From: Chryseobacterium wanjuense
GTDB lineage: Bacteria; Bacteroidota; Bacteroidia; Flavobacteriales; Weeksellaceae
DNA: 64,000 nt
NCBI RefSeq assembly: GCF_900111495.1
Contig: NZ_FOIU01000001.1
Location: forward strand, 992,001 to 1,056,000
Reading direction: 5' to 3'
Made by a program: the position numbers and the translations under genes. How positions within the stretch are numbered: position 1 is the first letter of the stretch; each line of letters opens with the position of its first letter. Under the pieces are notes generated by a model. It did not search any database. It saw nothing but the letters and a program-made list of their open reading frames with translations, and was not told where the DNA came from. This document shows, one piece after another, positions 44,050 to 51,069 of the stretch.

Positions 44050-44322
44050 TAGGCTGAGAGATGGAAGATGGGAGTTGGAGGTTTGACAAATCCATTAATT
44101 GTTTTAAACTAATATAAAACTTGAAATATCCACAAAGTTTGTTGTCCTGTTAAGGATCTAGCCACGAATTTTTCCGTAAAGTTTTTGATTCTATGTTTAG
44201 ATCCTTGACAGGATGACAAACTCAGTGGTTATACATCTGGATTAGTAAAAATAAAACTTACTTAACTACAATATAAAATTACCAATCCAATTGTAAAACC
44301 TCCAACTCCCAGCTTCCATCCC
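44050..44322. repeat. Composite inverted repeat: minisatellite arms around palindrome copy 2
   Basis: The outer arms are GGAAGATGGGAGTTGGAGGT (44063-44082) and its inverse AACCTCCAACTCCCAGCTTC (44297-44316). Nested inside are 44131-44160 and 44198-44227, inverted copies of the CACAAAGTTTGTCATCCT / AAGGATCTA family. It separates convergent dgt and nitronate monooxygenase genes and could fold into one long hairpin. Confidence 0.8.
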
Positions 44323-44324
44323 AA

Positions 44325-45398
44325 TCACCCCATCAGTTCATTCGCTTCTTCAATCAACGATTTCATCAAAACTGATGCGTTTTTATGTTTTAAAATCGGT
44401 GCAATCTGGCCTGACCAGAAGAAAACCAATTCATGTTTCTTTTGTTCTAATGCGGCTTTTCTTATCGATGCAATAAAGGTTGTCTGCAAAGGAAACGGTA
44501 GGGTTTGATCTGTTGCAGTCAATAATTTTCTTGTGATTTCTGTTGTAATTCCGCGTCCTAATCTTCCGGTGTACGCTCGGGAAAGGGTAGTGGATCTTGC
44601 AGCGTCTGAGAATAAAAATTCTTTGTGAATCGGCAATGCTCCGGACTCTTCGGTAGCCAAAAATGCGGTTCCGATTTGCGCGGCTTCTGCTCCCAAAGTC
44701 ATTGCTGCGGTAATTCCGCGACCGTTGGCAATTCCTCCTGCGGCTACGAGCGGAGTTTTAACCTTATCTTTCACCAATTGAATTAAAGCAAAAGTTCCGG
44801 TAGTTGAAAGTTCCGCTTTATCCAAGAATGAAGGTCGGTGACCGCCACTTTCAAAACCTGATACTACAATCGCATCTACACCGAGGTTTTCCAGTGCGAT
44901 GGCCTCGTTTAAAGTTGTGGCATTTCCAACAACGATCGTTCCCTGGCTTTTCAGTCTTTCAATAATATCCTGATCCAAAAGTCCGAACATGAAGCTGAAA
45001 ACTTTAGGTTTAATATCAAAAACAACCTGAAGCTGGTTCTGAAATCTCGACTCGAAAGAGGGTGGAAGTGCAGGAACTTCAATGCCTAAGCTGTCATAAT
45101 AAGGTTTGAAAATTTCAACCGTTTTTTTGTATTGATTTTCCGTGTGTTCCTGATCAATAATATCGTGATCATTCACCCAAAGATTAAGATTATAGGGTTT
45201 GTCAGTCTTTAATTTTATCTGTTTATCAATTTCATAAATTTCCTCCGGAGATAAAGTATAGGCTCCGAATCCGCCCAATCCACCGAGGTTACTGACTGTA
45301 GAAGTCAGCTCAACGGTTGATAATCCGCCACCAAAAGGTCCCTGAAAAATTGGGTATTCTATACCTAGTAAATCTGTTATTCTGTTTTTATTCCACAT
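44325..45398 (-). CDS. Nitronate monooxygenase
   Basis: 357 aa FMN TIM-barrel. IEYPIFQGPFGGGLSTVELTSTVSNLGGLGGFGA is the N-terminal flavin motif, DAIVVSGFESGGHRPSF contains the catalytic-His region of the 2-nitropropane dioxygenase family, and PLVAAGGIANGRGITAAMTLGAEAAQIGTAFLAT is the phosphate-binding end. It oxidises nitronates such as propionate-3-nitronate. It is the last gene of a four-gene unit with tautomerase, SDR and NTF2-like proteins. Confidence 0.93.
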   Translation of the reverse strand: MWNKNRITDLLGIEYPIFQGPFGGGLSTVELTSTVSNLGGLGGFGAYTLSPEEIYEIDKQIKLKTDKPYNLNLWVNDHDIIDQEHTENQYKKTVEIFKPYYDSLGIEVPALPPSFESRFQNQLQVVFDIKPKVFSFMFGLLDQDIIERLKSQGTIVVGNATTLNEAIALENLGVDAIVVSGFESGGHRPSFLDKAELSTTGTFALIQLVKDKVKTPLVAAGGIANGRGITAAMTLGAEAAQIGTAFLATEESGALPIHKEFLFSDAARSTTLSRAYTGRLGRGITTEITRKLLTATDQTLPFPLQTTFIASIRKAALEQKKHELVFFWSGQIAPILKHKNASVLMKSLIEEANELMG

Positions 45399-45429
45399 AA
45401 TTTTGATGATTTTGGTTTAAAAATTTAGA

Positions 45430-45882
45430 TTAAAGTTCTACATCAGTTAATGTTTTATTGACGATGAGCCATTTACCATCAATTTTATGGAAAGTTATAA
45501 AATTATAGTAATTGAAATCATACATTTTTACATTTAATTTCGCTGTGGCAATCGTGTTTATCACATCAATCGAGATTATTGTTGGTTTAAAATCTTTCCC
45601 TGATTTTTCGGGGCTTACACGGCTTCCGACACCTTCAATATATTGTGCGGCAGTTTTATAGTAAGGAACTCCTTTTATATCCCCAAAAAGTAGGGCATCT
45701 TTATGAAAAACCTGTTTCAAAAGTTCGGTATTTCCTTCGTAAATGCCCTTGAAATAATACTGTTCGATGGCATTTCTTATTTCTGTTTCTTGTACTGTGT
45801 CTGTTTTCATGACTTTGATTTTTTGAGCAAAGCTGCCTACCGGAAAGATAAGCAGCGATGTCAATAATAATAGAACTTTCAT
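45430..45882 (-). CDS. Secreted NTF2-like (Lumazine_bd_2) protein
   Basis: 150 aa with a Sec signal peptide (KVLLLLTSLLIFPVGSFA, cleavage before QKIKV). The fold is that of SnoaL/NTF2: IRNAIEQYYFKGIYEGNTELLKQVFHKDALLF and ISIDVINTIATAKLNVKMYDFNYYNFITFHKIDGKWLIVNKT. It differs from its relative at 13085-13456 by the signal peptide, so it acts outside the cytoplasm. It begins 2 bp after the SDR stop, in the same operon. Confidence 0.87.
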   Translation of the reverse strand: MKVLLLLTSLLIFPVGSFAQKIKVMKTDTVQETEIRNAIEQYYFKGIYEGNTELLKQVFHKDALLFGDIKGVPYYKTAAQYIEGVGSRVSPEKSGKDFKPTIISIDVINTIATAKLNVKMYDFNYYNFITFHKIDGKWLIVNKTLTDVEL

Positions 45883-45884
45883 TT

Positions 45885-46616
45885 TTACAAATTATGACCA
45901 GCGCCCATTCCTCCATCTGCATTAATGATGGCGCCTGAGATAAATGTATTTTTTGCAATAGCATGAACCATTTGAGCAATTTCCTGTGGTTCTCCGATGC
46001 GGTTGATCAAGTGAATTCCCGCATTGTTATCTATACTTTCATCGTGCATCGGCGTTCTGATGAGTCCCGGTGCTACGACGTTTACTCTGATGTTGTCTTT
46101 TCCGAATTCGGCTGCCAGTTGCAATGTCAGAGCGTGGATGGCTCCTTTGCTCGAAATCGGTGCTGTAGACGGTGATTGTGCGATCGCGTGGTAAACCAAT
46201 GGTGTCCCGATATTGATGATCACTCCGTCTTTTTGCTTTTGCATTTGAGGAATTACGGATTGTGTGGTGAAGAATGTTCCTTTTAAATTGGTCGTTAAAA
46301 ATTTATCTAAATATTCTTCCGTCACTTCTAAAAATGGCTTGTTCTCGTAGATTCCCGCATTGTTGACCAATACATCAATTGAACCGAATTTTTCAATCGC
46401 CGTTTTTGCTAATTTTTCTCCAACGGCTTTATCGGCAACGCTTCCCGCAACCATCGCAAGGTTTTCGCCTGCTCCCAATTCGTTGTAGACCTGTTGTAAT
46501 TTTGATTCCGTTTGTGAATTAATGACCACATTATCACCTCTGTCCAGGAAATAACGGGCAATTTCCAAACCAATTCCTGATGAGGCTCCTGTAACGATTA
46601 CTGTTTGTTTTTTCAT
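45885..46616 (-). CDS. SDR-family oxidoreductase
   Basis: 243 aa, classical SDR. VTGASSGIGLEIARYFLDRG, VNNAGIYEN, an active site with Ser/Tyr/Lys around GTPLVYHAIAQSPSTAPISSKGA and the end ISGAIINADGGMGAG. The usual YxxxK Tyr is replaced: the stretch before SSKGA is TAPISSKG, with Ile where Tyr is expected, so catalysis may be altered. It sits between the tautomerase (7 bp) and the secreted NTF2-like gene (2 bp). Confidence 0.9.
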   Translation of the reverse strand: MKKQTVIVTGASSGIGLEIARYFLDRGDNVVINSQTESKLQQVYNELGAGENLAMVAGSVADKAVGEKLAKTAIEKFGSIDVLVNNAGIYENKPFLEVTEEYLDKFLTTNLKGTFFTTQSVIPQMQKQKDGVIINIGTPLVYHAIAQSPSTAPISSKGAIHALTLQLAAEFGKDNIRVNVVAPGLIRTPMHDESIDNNAGIHLINRIGEPQEIAQMVHAIAKNTFISGAIINADGGMGAGHNL

Positions 46617-46623
46617 ATCCGGT

Positions 46624-46842
46624 TTACTTTTTTTCAGTTGAAAATCCTTGTTCTTTCAGTACGGAAACCTGTTCTCCGGCATATCCCCAGTTGTCGTCTT
46701 CAATTTCATTGATCACGATGTGTGTCAAATGTGGATCTTTATTCAAAACTGTTGTTACAGCTTTACTTATTTCTCGGATTAATTGTTGTTTTTTTTCGCG
46801 GTTAAGATCTTCGCGTAAAACATCTACTTTTATGAATGGCAT
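46624..46842 (-). CDS. 4-oxalocrotonate tautomerase-like protein
   Basis: 72 aa. It starts MPFIKVDVLREDLNREKKQQ, giving Pro2 as the catalytic base, with the family pattern LIREISKAVTTVL and HIVINEIEDDNWGYAGEQV. Cytosolic, hexameric in relatives. It is the first gene of the operon tautomerase-SDR-NTF2-nitronate monooxygenase, which suggests transformation of a small keto or nitro compound. The pathway is not known. Confidence 0.9.
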   Translation of the reverse strand: MPFIKVDVLREDLNREKKQQLIREISKAVTTVLNKDPHLTHIVINEIEDDNWGYAGEQVSVLKEQGFSTEKK

Positions 46843-46872
46843 GATGTAAAATTTTTAAGGTTATTTTTATTT

Positions 46873-47070
46873 AGGCTTTTATTTTTAACCGTAAAAGAGA
46901 CAAAAGATATATGGTAATTAATCTCTATTTAATTATTAGAAAACAAGTTTTACAAAAGAAAAAAATTAAAGATTTTTTAAAACTTATGTGTTCTTGTCAT
47001 AGTTTATTGATGAACTTAAAATAATGTAGATTTTATCTTTTGTCTCTTTTGTGGTTAAAATAAAAGTGTA
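46873..47070. repeat. ~200-bp element with 27-bp inverted ends, no ORF
   Basis: The left arm at 46883-46909 and the right arm at 47034-47060 are inverted with 25 of 27 positions identical (core AAAAGAGACAAAAGATA). Flanking CTTTTATTTTTAACC / GGTTAAAATAAAAG extends the match. The interior is AT-rich and non-coding. It is MITE-like in structure, but no target duplication is obvious. Confidence 0.75.
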
Positions 47071-47090
47071 AACAAATTGTTGTTAATTAA

Positions 47091-47624
47091 TTATTGTGCT
47101 TCCGCAACAAGATGAATATTTAAGTCAAAATTATTGTAGATCAACGTATCTCCAAGATTGGTAAAGAAATTTGATGATCTGAATTTGATATTAAATTTTG
47201 TTCTGTCGATAACAATTTTAGTGTCTAAAACTGCAGCGTTGTCTGTCTTCACGATCTGTAAAGTGGTCGTAATGGAATGTGTAATTCCTTTAATGGTAAG
47301 ATCTCCGGTTACGTAGTATGAGTTGTTGTCACCCGGTTCTGCGTGTGTGATTTCAAAAATTGCATCAGGAAACTGATCAGAATTGAAAAAATCATCCGAA
47401 GCTAAATGTCCCGCAAACTGAGCATTGGTCTCAGCATCATCAATATCAAGAATTTTGATTGATCTTGTGTCTATTACAAATTTTCCTGATGAAAGGGTGT
47501 TGTCTTCAAAAGCAAAAGTTCCTTCTTTTACTTCGATAGTTCCGTTGTGGGCTCCGGTTACTTTTCTTCCGATCCATTCAACTAAACTTTTTTCACTGTT
47601 TACTTTAAAATTTTTTGTATCCAT
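47091..47624 (-). CDS. YceI-family polyisoprenoid-binding-like protein
   Basis: 177 aa. KVNSEKSLVEWIGRKVTGAHNGTIEVKEGTFAF is the YceI opening, SDDFFNSDQFPDAIFEITHAEP and GDLTIKGITHSITTTLQI the central motifs. Most YceI proteins are secreted lipocalin-like isoprenoid binders; this one has no signal peptide, so it is cytosolic. A CRP-type dyad lies 57-72 bp upstream and the Crp/Fnr gene is the next gene upstream in the same direction. Confidence 0.93.
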   Translation of the reverse strand: MDTKNFKVNSEKSLVEWIGRKVTGAHNGTIEVKEGTFAFEDNTLSSGKFVIDTRSIKILDIDDAETNAQFAGHLASDDFFNSDQFPDAIFEITHAEPGDNNSYYVTGDLTIKGITHSITTTLQIVKTDNAAVLDTKIVIDRTKFNIKFRSSNFFTNLGDTLIYNNFDLNIHLVAEAQ

Positions 47625-47680
47625 TTTTGATTTGTTTTAAATGATGATACAAAGTTGGGTCGATTATAGGAAAAAGTTAC

Positions 47681-47696
47681 GTGATGTACGTCACGA
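47681..47696. promoter_or_regulatory. CRP-like dyad in front of yceI
   Basis: CGTGA-TGTACG-TCACG: a dyad with the GTGA-N6-TCAC layout used by Crp/Fnr proteins, with a GTAC core. It lies between a Crp/Fnr-family gene and yceI. Confidence 0.6.
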
Positions 47697-47700
47697 AATA

Positions 47701-47816
47701 TGGGGAAGTTGAGAGGGAAGAGTTGAAGGTTGTGTGATGGAGGTTAGAAGTTGGAAGTCAAAAATTACCACTCCAATAGTAATTTCCATCATCCAGCCTC
47801 CATCTTCTCGCCATTT
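47701..47816. repeat. Purine-rich minisatellite pair behind Crp/Fnr gene
   Basis: GAGGGAAGAGTTGAAGG ... GATGGAGGTTAGAAGTTGG is followed by the inverse (CATCCAGCCTCCATCTTCTC), giving a long imperfect hairpin just downstream of the regulator's stop codon, probably serving as terminator. Confidence 0.6.
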
Positions 47817-47817
47817 C

Positions 47818-48390
47818 TTACTGATGCAGCCTGCTCAAAGTCTCTCTTGTGACTCCCAAATACGCGGCAATCAGATGTTTGGGAACTAAATTGTACAGCT
47901 GAGGATACAATGATAAAAGCTCTTCATACCTGAACTTCGCATCATTATTCATAAAGGAAAGAAGTCGTTTTTGGGTGGCAACATACCCTTTATTCGTTCG
48001 CCACCTGAAAAAATGCTCGACTTCATGAATTTCTCTGCAGATTTTCTCCCTGTCTTCGTTGGAAATAGATAGAATAGTTGCGTTGGTGATACAGTCAACA
48101 TTGATGGTCGCTCTGTTTTTACTGTAAAGTGCGTCAAAATCTGTTACCCACCAGTTCGGCATCGCAAACTGAAGGATAAACATTTTCATACTGTCATTAA
48201 GGTAAAATGCTTTCAGGCAACCGTCGGTAACGAAATACTCATGATCTACGAAATCTCCTTCTGTGATCAGGCTTTGCCCTTTTTTTAAATTGATCAGATT
48301 AAAGTGCCCGAAAACGTAATCAAACTGCTCTTCCGGAAGAGAAACGAATTTTGAGATATGCTCTTTTAATATGTTTTTAGCATCAACCAT
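47818..48390 (-). CDS. Crp/Fnr-family transcriptional regulator
   Basis: 190 aa. The N-terminal barrel includes FNLINLKKGQSLITEGDFVDHEYFVTDGCLKAFYL. The C-terminal helix-turn-helix is VPKHLIAAYLGVTRETLSRLHQ. It lacks Fnr-type iron-sulfur Cys. It is probably the regulator of the downstream yceI gene through the GTGA-N6-TCAC dyad. On its upstream side lies the double-dyad promoter A, oriented away from it. Confidence 0.92.
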   Translation of the reverse strand: MVDAKNILKEHISKFVSLPEEQFDYVFGHFNLINLKKGQSLITEGDFVDHEYFVTDGCLKAFYLNDSMKMFILQFAMPNWWVTDFDALYSKNRATINVDCITNATILSISNEDREKICREIHEVEHFFRWRTNKGYVATQKRLLSFMNNDAKFRYEELLSLYPQLYNLVPKHLIAAYLGVTRETLSRLHQ

Positions 48391-48468
48391 AATGAGGAAT
48401 TAATATTCAAAATTAAGTCTTTTAATTAGAATAATTTTCACAAGTGTTTTCTTTTTTTAGTATGAATA
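48391..48468. other. Spacer between Crp/Fnr gene and promoter A
   Basis: AT-rich leader of the minus-strand Crp/Fnr gene. No TAnnTTTG box is found on the minus strand at the usual distance. TAGTATGAATA at 48459-48469 may be a degenerate extra half site of the dyads that follow. Confidence 0.4.
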
Positions 48469-48548
48469 TGTAGTGTTTTTAGTACGGTCATGTAGTATTC
48501 TTATTACAGAACTGATTCGTGGATTACCATGTAAATCCAATATTTTTG
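48469..48548 (+). promoter_or_regulatory. Double-dyad promoter A
   Basis: TGTAGT-N6-AGTACG (48469-48486), 4 bp, TGTAGT-N6-ATTACA (48491-48508), then exactly 32 bp, then TATTTTTG (48541-48548). The dyad period is 22 bp. An ATG follows 17 nt after the box, but its frame is only 11 codons. Confidence 0.75.
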
Positions 48549-48565
48549 AAGTCTAAAAACATACG

Positions 48566-48601
48566 ATGAAAAAATATTATACCTTAACCCTGAAGTTATA
48601 G
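48566..48601 (+). other. 11-codon ORF of cassette A
   Basis: ATG then KKYYTLTLKL and a stop. It reads like the first residues of a signal peptide cut short. The start codon is 17 nt after the -7 box, as in cassette B. It may be a remnant of a secreted-protein gene or a leader peptide. Confidence 0.4.
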
Positions 48602-48658
48602 ATACTTATACGCCCTGAATCAGGATATCAGAAATTTTAATACTATTTTATACTGTTA

Positions 48659-48732
48659 CTTTTCTCCTTTTACGATTGTTCCCCCGATTTATTCTTTGCA
48701 AAAGTATGATAAATAGGGAGAAAAGATTTTTT
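48659..48732 (+). ncRNA. Hairpin RNA/terminator, cassette A
   Basis: CTTTTCTCC pairs with GGAGAAAAG around a ~49-nt loop and runs into ATTTTTT. The loop contains GATTGTTCCC and TTTGCAAAAGTATGATAAA. A second copy with a compensatory U-A to C-G change lies at 49000-49079. Shared loop blocks suggest more than a simple terminator. Confidence 0.6.
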
Positions 48733-48751
48733 ATCATTTGTATTTTTGCGG

Positions 48752-48773
48752 CCTCCCATTTGGGAGGTTTTTT
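48752..48773 (+). terminator. Second, compact terminator in cassette A/B spacer
   Basis: CCTCCCA-TT-TGGGAGG followed by T6, 20 bp after the first hairpin. Confidence 0.75.
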
Positions 48774-48803
48774 GTTTACAATTAATTCCTCTTTCCTATA
48801 TTT

Positions 48804-48883
48804 TGTAGTCATTTTACTACACGCGTGTACTATTTTTAGTACAAATTTCATTGTTGATGCGCCGGCTAAAATCTGTAGTTTTG
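48804..48883 (+). promoter_or_regulatory. Double-dyad promoter B
   Basis: TGTAGT-N6-ACTACA (48804-48821), CGCG, TGTACT-N6-AGTACA (48826-48843), exactly 32 bp, TAGTTTTG (48876-48883). Both dyads are nearly perfect here, which defines the half site TGTAST. An ATG follows after 17 nt. Confidence 0.78.
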
Positions 48884-48900
48884 AGAACATAATAATAACC

Positions 48901-48930
48901 ATGTTAAATACCGTTCAGTTTACTTTCTAA
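48901..48930 (+). other. 9-codon ORF of cassette B
   Basis: ATG then LNTVQFTF and a stop, starting 17 nt after the -7 box as in cassette A. No ribosome-binding information can be added. Remnant or leader peptide. Confidence 0.35.
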
Positions 48931-48999
48931 GTAATCCCTGGTTCTATACCAAATTTATTTTGGCTAAAAACGAAAATTCCTACCCATATATTTATCATA

Positions 49000-49079
49000 C
49001 TTTCCTCCTGTTATCATTGTTCCCAAACAAGCATTATTTACAAAAGTGATGAGAAAAAACCAGGAGGAAAGATTTTTTT
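49000..49079 (+). ncRNA. Hairpin RNA/terminator, cassette B
   Basis: CTTTCCTCCTG pairs perfectly with CAGGAGGAAAG around a 50-nt loop and continues ATTTTTTT. The loop shares ATTGTTCCC and TTTACAAAAGTGATGA with the copy at 48659-48732. Confidence 0.62.
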
Positions 49080-49098
49080 AATTTAAAATAATTCATTT

Positions 49099-49177
49099 TG
49101 TAGTGATTTTAGTACGGCGTGTAGTATTATTAGTACAAGATTGATAAATACTACAAATTTCAAATCCGGTAATTTTG
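49099..49177 (+). promoter_or_regulatory. Double-dyad promoter C, upstream of secreted-protein pair
   Basis: TGTAGT-N6-AGTACG (49099-49116), GCG, TGTAGT-N6-AGTACA (49120-49137), exactly 32 bp, TAATTTTG (49170-49177). The dyad period is 21 bp. The first long gene on this transcript starts at 49310. Confidence 0.78.
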
Positions 49178-49194
49178 GCCATTAAAGGCTATAC

Positions 49195-49254
49195 TTGAAT
49201 AAACACTTTCATAAACCATCCATGATGAAAATAAACGCTCAAGTTGGTATATGA
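49195..49254 (+). pseudogene. In-frame stub resembling the secreted proteins' N-terminus
   Basis: A TTG exactly 17 nt after the -7 box (the A/B start position) opens a 19-codon frame ending MMKINAQVGI and a stop. KINAQVGI matches KISAQIGVNT and [10 protein letters not shown] at the signal-peptide junctions of the two downstream genes. It is probably the relic of a third paralog. Confidence 0.45.
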
Positions 49255-49309
49255 ATATTGAATATGAAAAGTATCCTAATAACTGAGATTAATACTAGAA
49301 TTATTTAAC

Positions 49310-50050
49310 ATGAAAAAAACAACGACAATTTTACTTATTGCAGGAATTGGAATGACAAAAATTTCTGCTCAGATCGGTGTTAATACATCCAACCCGCAAA
49401 CAGCATTTCATGTAGATGGAGCGAAGGATAATCCCGCAACAGGAGCACCTACCGCAGCCCAGCAAACGAATGATGTGGCTGTAACGCAACAAGGAAGACT
49501 GGGAGTAGGAACAATAGCTCCAACCAACAGTCTTGAAGTTGACAGCCGGGTAGCTAGTACTTCCGGAGTGAAAATGACACGGCTTCCTAATGCTTCTGTT
49601 TTAGCTACTGACGCAAACGGAAACGTAATCTCAGGGGTTACTGAAGACGCGGGGGTTTCTGTAACGAAATTACGTTTAGCTGTAGCGACACCTTCTTTGG
49701 TATTAAATAGTGCTTCAAATAACTATTCTTTCAGATACAATTCTACGAGTACAGGAGGAACATGGCAGATAAGAATAAATAATGGTGCAACAAGACAGTT
49801 CAATATTTGGGATACGGAATATAACGGGCAAGCCGGAACCGGTGTTTCAGATACCGTATGGCAGTTAAGAACTGTAAAAAACCTTACTCCGGGTACTTGG
49901 ACGGCATTAGATGATAATATTGCCGGAGGAGCTAATGAATATAATGTCTATCATGTATACGATCTAAGTGTAGGTACAATTTTGAGACTGACAGTCACTC
50001 TTTCCAGCGTTTCAGGAATCAGAGAATCAATGATCCTGGAAGAGTTTTAA
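49310..50050 (+). CDS. Secreted QIGVNT-type surface protein, paralog 1
   Basis: 246 aa with a signal peptide cleaved after SAQ-adjacent residues (KKTTTILLIAGIGMTKISA). The mature N-terminus QIGVNTSNPQTAFHVDGAKD and AAQQTNDVAVTQQGRLGVGT are shared with the next gene. The motif GVGTxxPTNSLEV occurs in bacteroidete tail-fibre-like or adhesin proteins. The C-terminal ~130 residues are beta-rich and differ between the paralogs. It is probably displayed or secreted. It shares promoter C with its paralog. Confidence 0.82.
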   Translation: MKKTTTILLIAGIGMTKISAQIGVNTSNPQTAFHVDGAKDNPATGAPTAAQQTNDVAVTQQGRLGVGTIAPTNSLEVDSRVASTSGVKMTRLPNASVLATDANGNVISGVTEDAGVSVTKLRLAVATPSLVLNSASNNYSFRYNSTSTGGTWQIRINNGATRQFNIWDTEYNGQAGTGVSDTVWQLRTVKNLTPGTWTALDDNIAGGANEYNVYHVYDLSVGTILRLTVTLSSVSGIRESMILEEF

Positions 50051-50084
50051 GATTATTTACTAGATACTTTAAATAATTATTGAA

Positions 50085-50972
50085 ATGAAAAAAAAAATAA
50101 TCATTTTACTTATTACCTCATTAGGAGCTATAAAAACAACAGCCCAAGTCGGTGTCAATACAGAAAATCCGCAAGCCTCATTCCATATTGATGGAGCAAA
50201 AGACAATGTCACTACAGGTGTTCCCACTGCAGCACAACAGGCGAATGACGTCGCAGTGACTTCGGCCGGAAATGTAGGTATCGGAACTAGCGCACCCGAT
50301 GCATCAGCAGCATTAGAAATAAGATCTGCTAACCAAGGGCTTCTTCCTCCAAGAGTGACCTTAATTTCTGAAACAGATAACCTTACCATTACTAATCCCG
50401 CAACAGGTCTGTCGGTATATAGTTTTCAAAATGGAACGCTGGAAGCCGGTCTTTATACCAATATTGGCACGCCTGCTGCACCACAATGGAAAAGAGCCGG
50501 AGAAACTGTTAATAATAATATAGGAAGTAAAATTTACAAAACCGTATATAGAGGAAGAAACGTAAGCCCTTACACAAAACCGAACCTTCAGGTACCAGAA
50601 ATGAATCTGATGTTTCGTTTTGCAGTTGTGGCCGGCGACATGAGACTTCAAGTTCGTATGATTAATCCTCCTACTCAAGCTGGAGTTTGGGTAAGATTAT
50701 TAGGACACTGGCAAGGAGAGGATCTTAACTTTCACGGAAGTTATGCTAATCAGATTCAGTTTACAGCTGCTAATTATTCTACATGGACGCCATTTGGTGG
50801 GATCTGGAATGGTGAATGGGGATATTATTATTTAATATATACAGACGAACAGAGATCGGGAACTGATAATCCTTACGACCGCGCCATGAATCTTTACGGA
50901 ATAGATAGCTTCGGTTATTATAATGCACAGACTCAAAAAGAGATCTACTCCCTAGCTGCAGAAGTATTTTAA
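50085..50972 (+). CDS. Secreted QIGVNT-type surface protein, paralog 2
   Basis: 295 aa, signal peptide [19 protein letters not shown], then [20 protein letters not shown] and [33 protein letters not shown], clearly homologous to paralog 1. [27 protein letters not shown] is a frequent continuation in this protein class. The C-terminal part (about 160-295) is Trp/Tyr-rich and unrelated to that of paralog 1, as expected for variable exposed domains. It starts 34 bp after paralog 1 and ends at a terminator. Confidence 0.83.
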   Translation: MKKKIIILLITSLGAIKTTAQVGVNTENPQASFHIDGAKDNVTTGVPTAAQQANDVAVTSAGNVGIGTSAPDASAALEIRSANQGLLPPRVTLISETDNLTITNPATGLSVYSFQNGTLEAGLYTNIGTPAAPQWKRAGETVNNNIGSKIYKTVYRGRNVSPYTKPNLQVPEMNLMFRFAVVAGDMRLQVRMINPPTQAGVWVRLLGHWQGEDLNFHGSYANQIQFTAANYSTWTPFGGIWNGEWGYYYLIYTDEQRSGTDNPYDRAMNLYGIDSFGYYNAQTQKEIYSLAAEVF

Positions 50973-50999
50973 CAACGATTCTGAAAACACATATATGAA

Positions 51000-51030
51000 A
51001 AGACCTCTCAATTTGGAGAGGTCTTCACTA
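51000..51030 (+). terminator. Terminator of the surface-protein pair
   Basis: AAGACCTCTC, loop AATTTG, GAGAGGTCTT, with a weak T run after CACTA; 27 bp after the stop. Confidence 0.7.
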
Positions 51031-51069
51031 TTTTTATCTGAAGATGCTTACAACAAGACAAACTAAGGT

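Noticed and set aside
48648-48930. Overlapping plus- and minus-strand frames of 84 codons through the first hairpin and promoter B
   Set aside because: The plus frame starts at a TTG inside the hairpin and crosses an operator and terminator; the minus frame mirrors it. Composition is that of non-coding DNA.
48469-49137. TGTAST dyads as CRISPR or transposon ends
   Set aside because: They stand at constant distance from promoter boxes, not at element ends, and no spacers or transposase exist.
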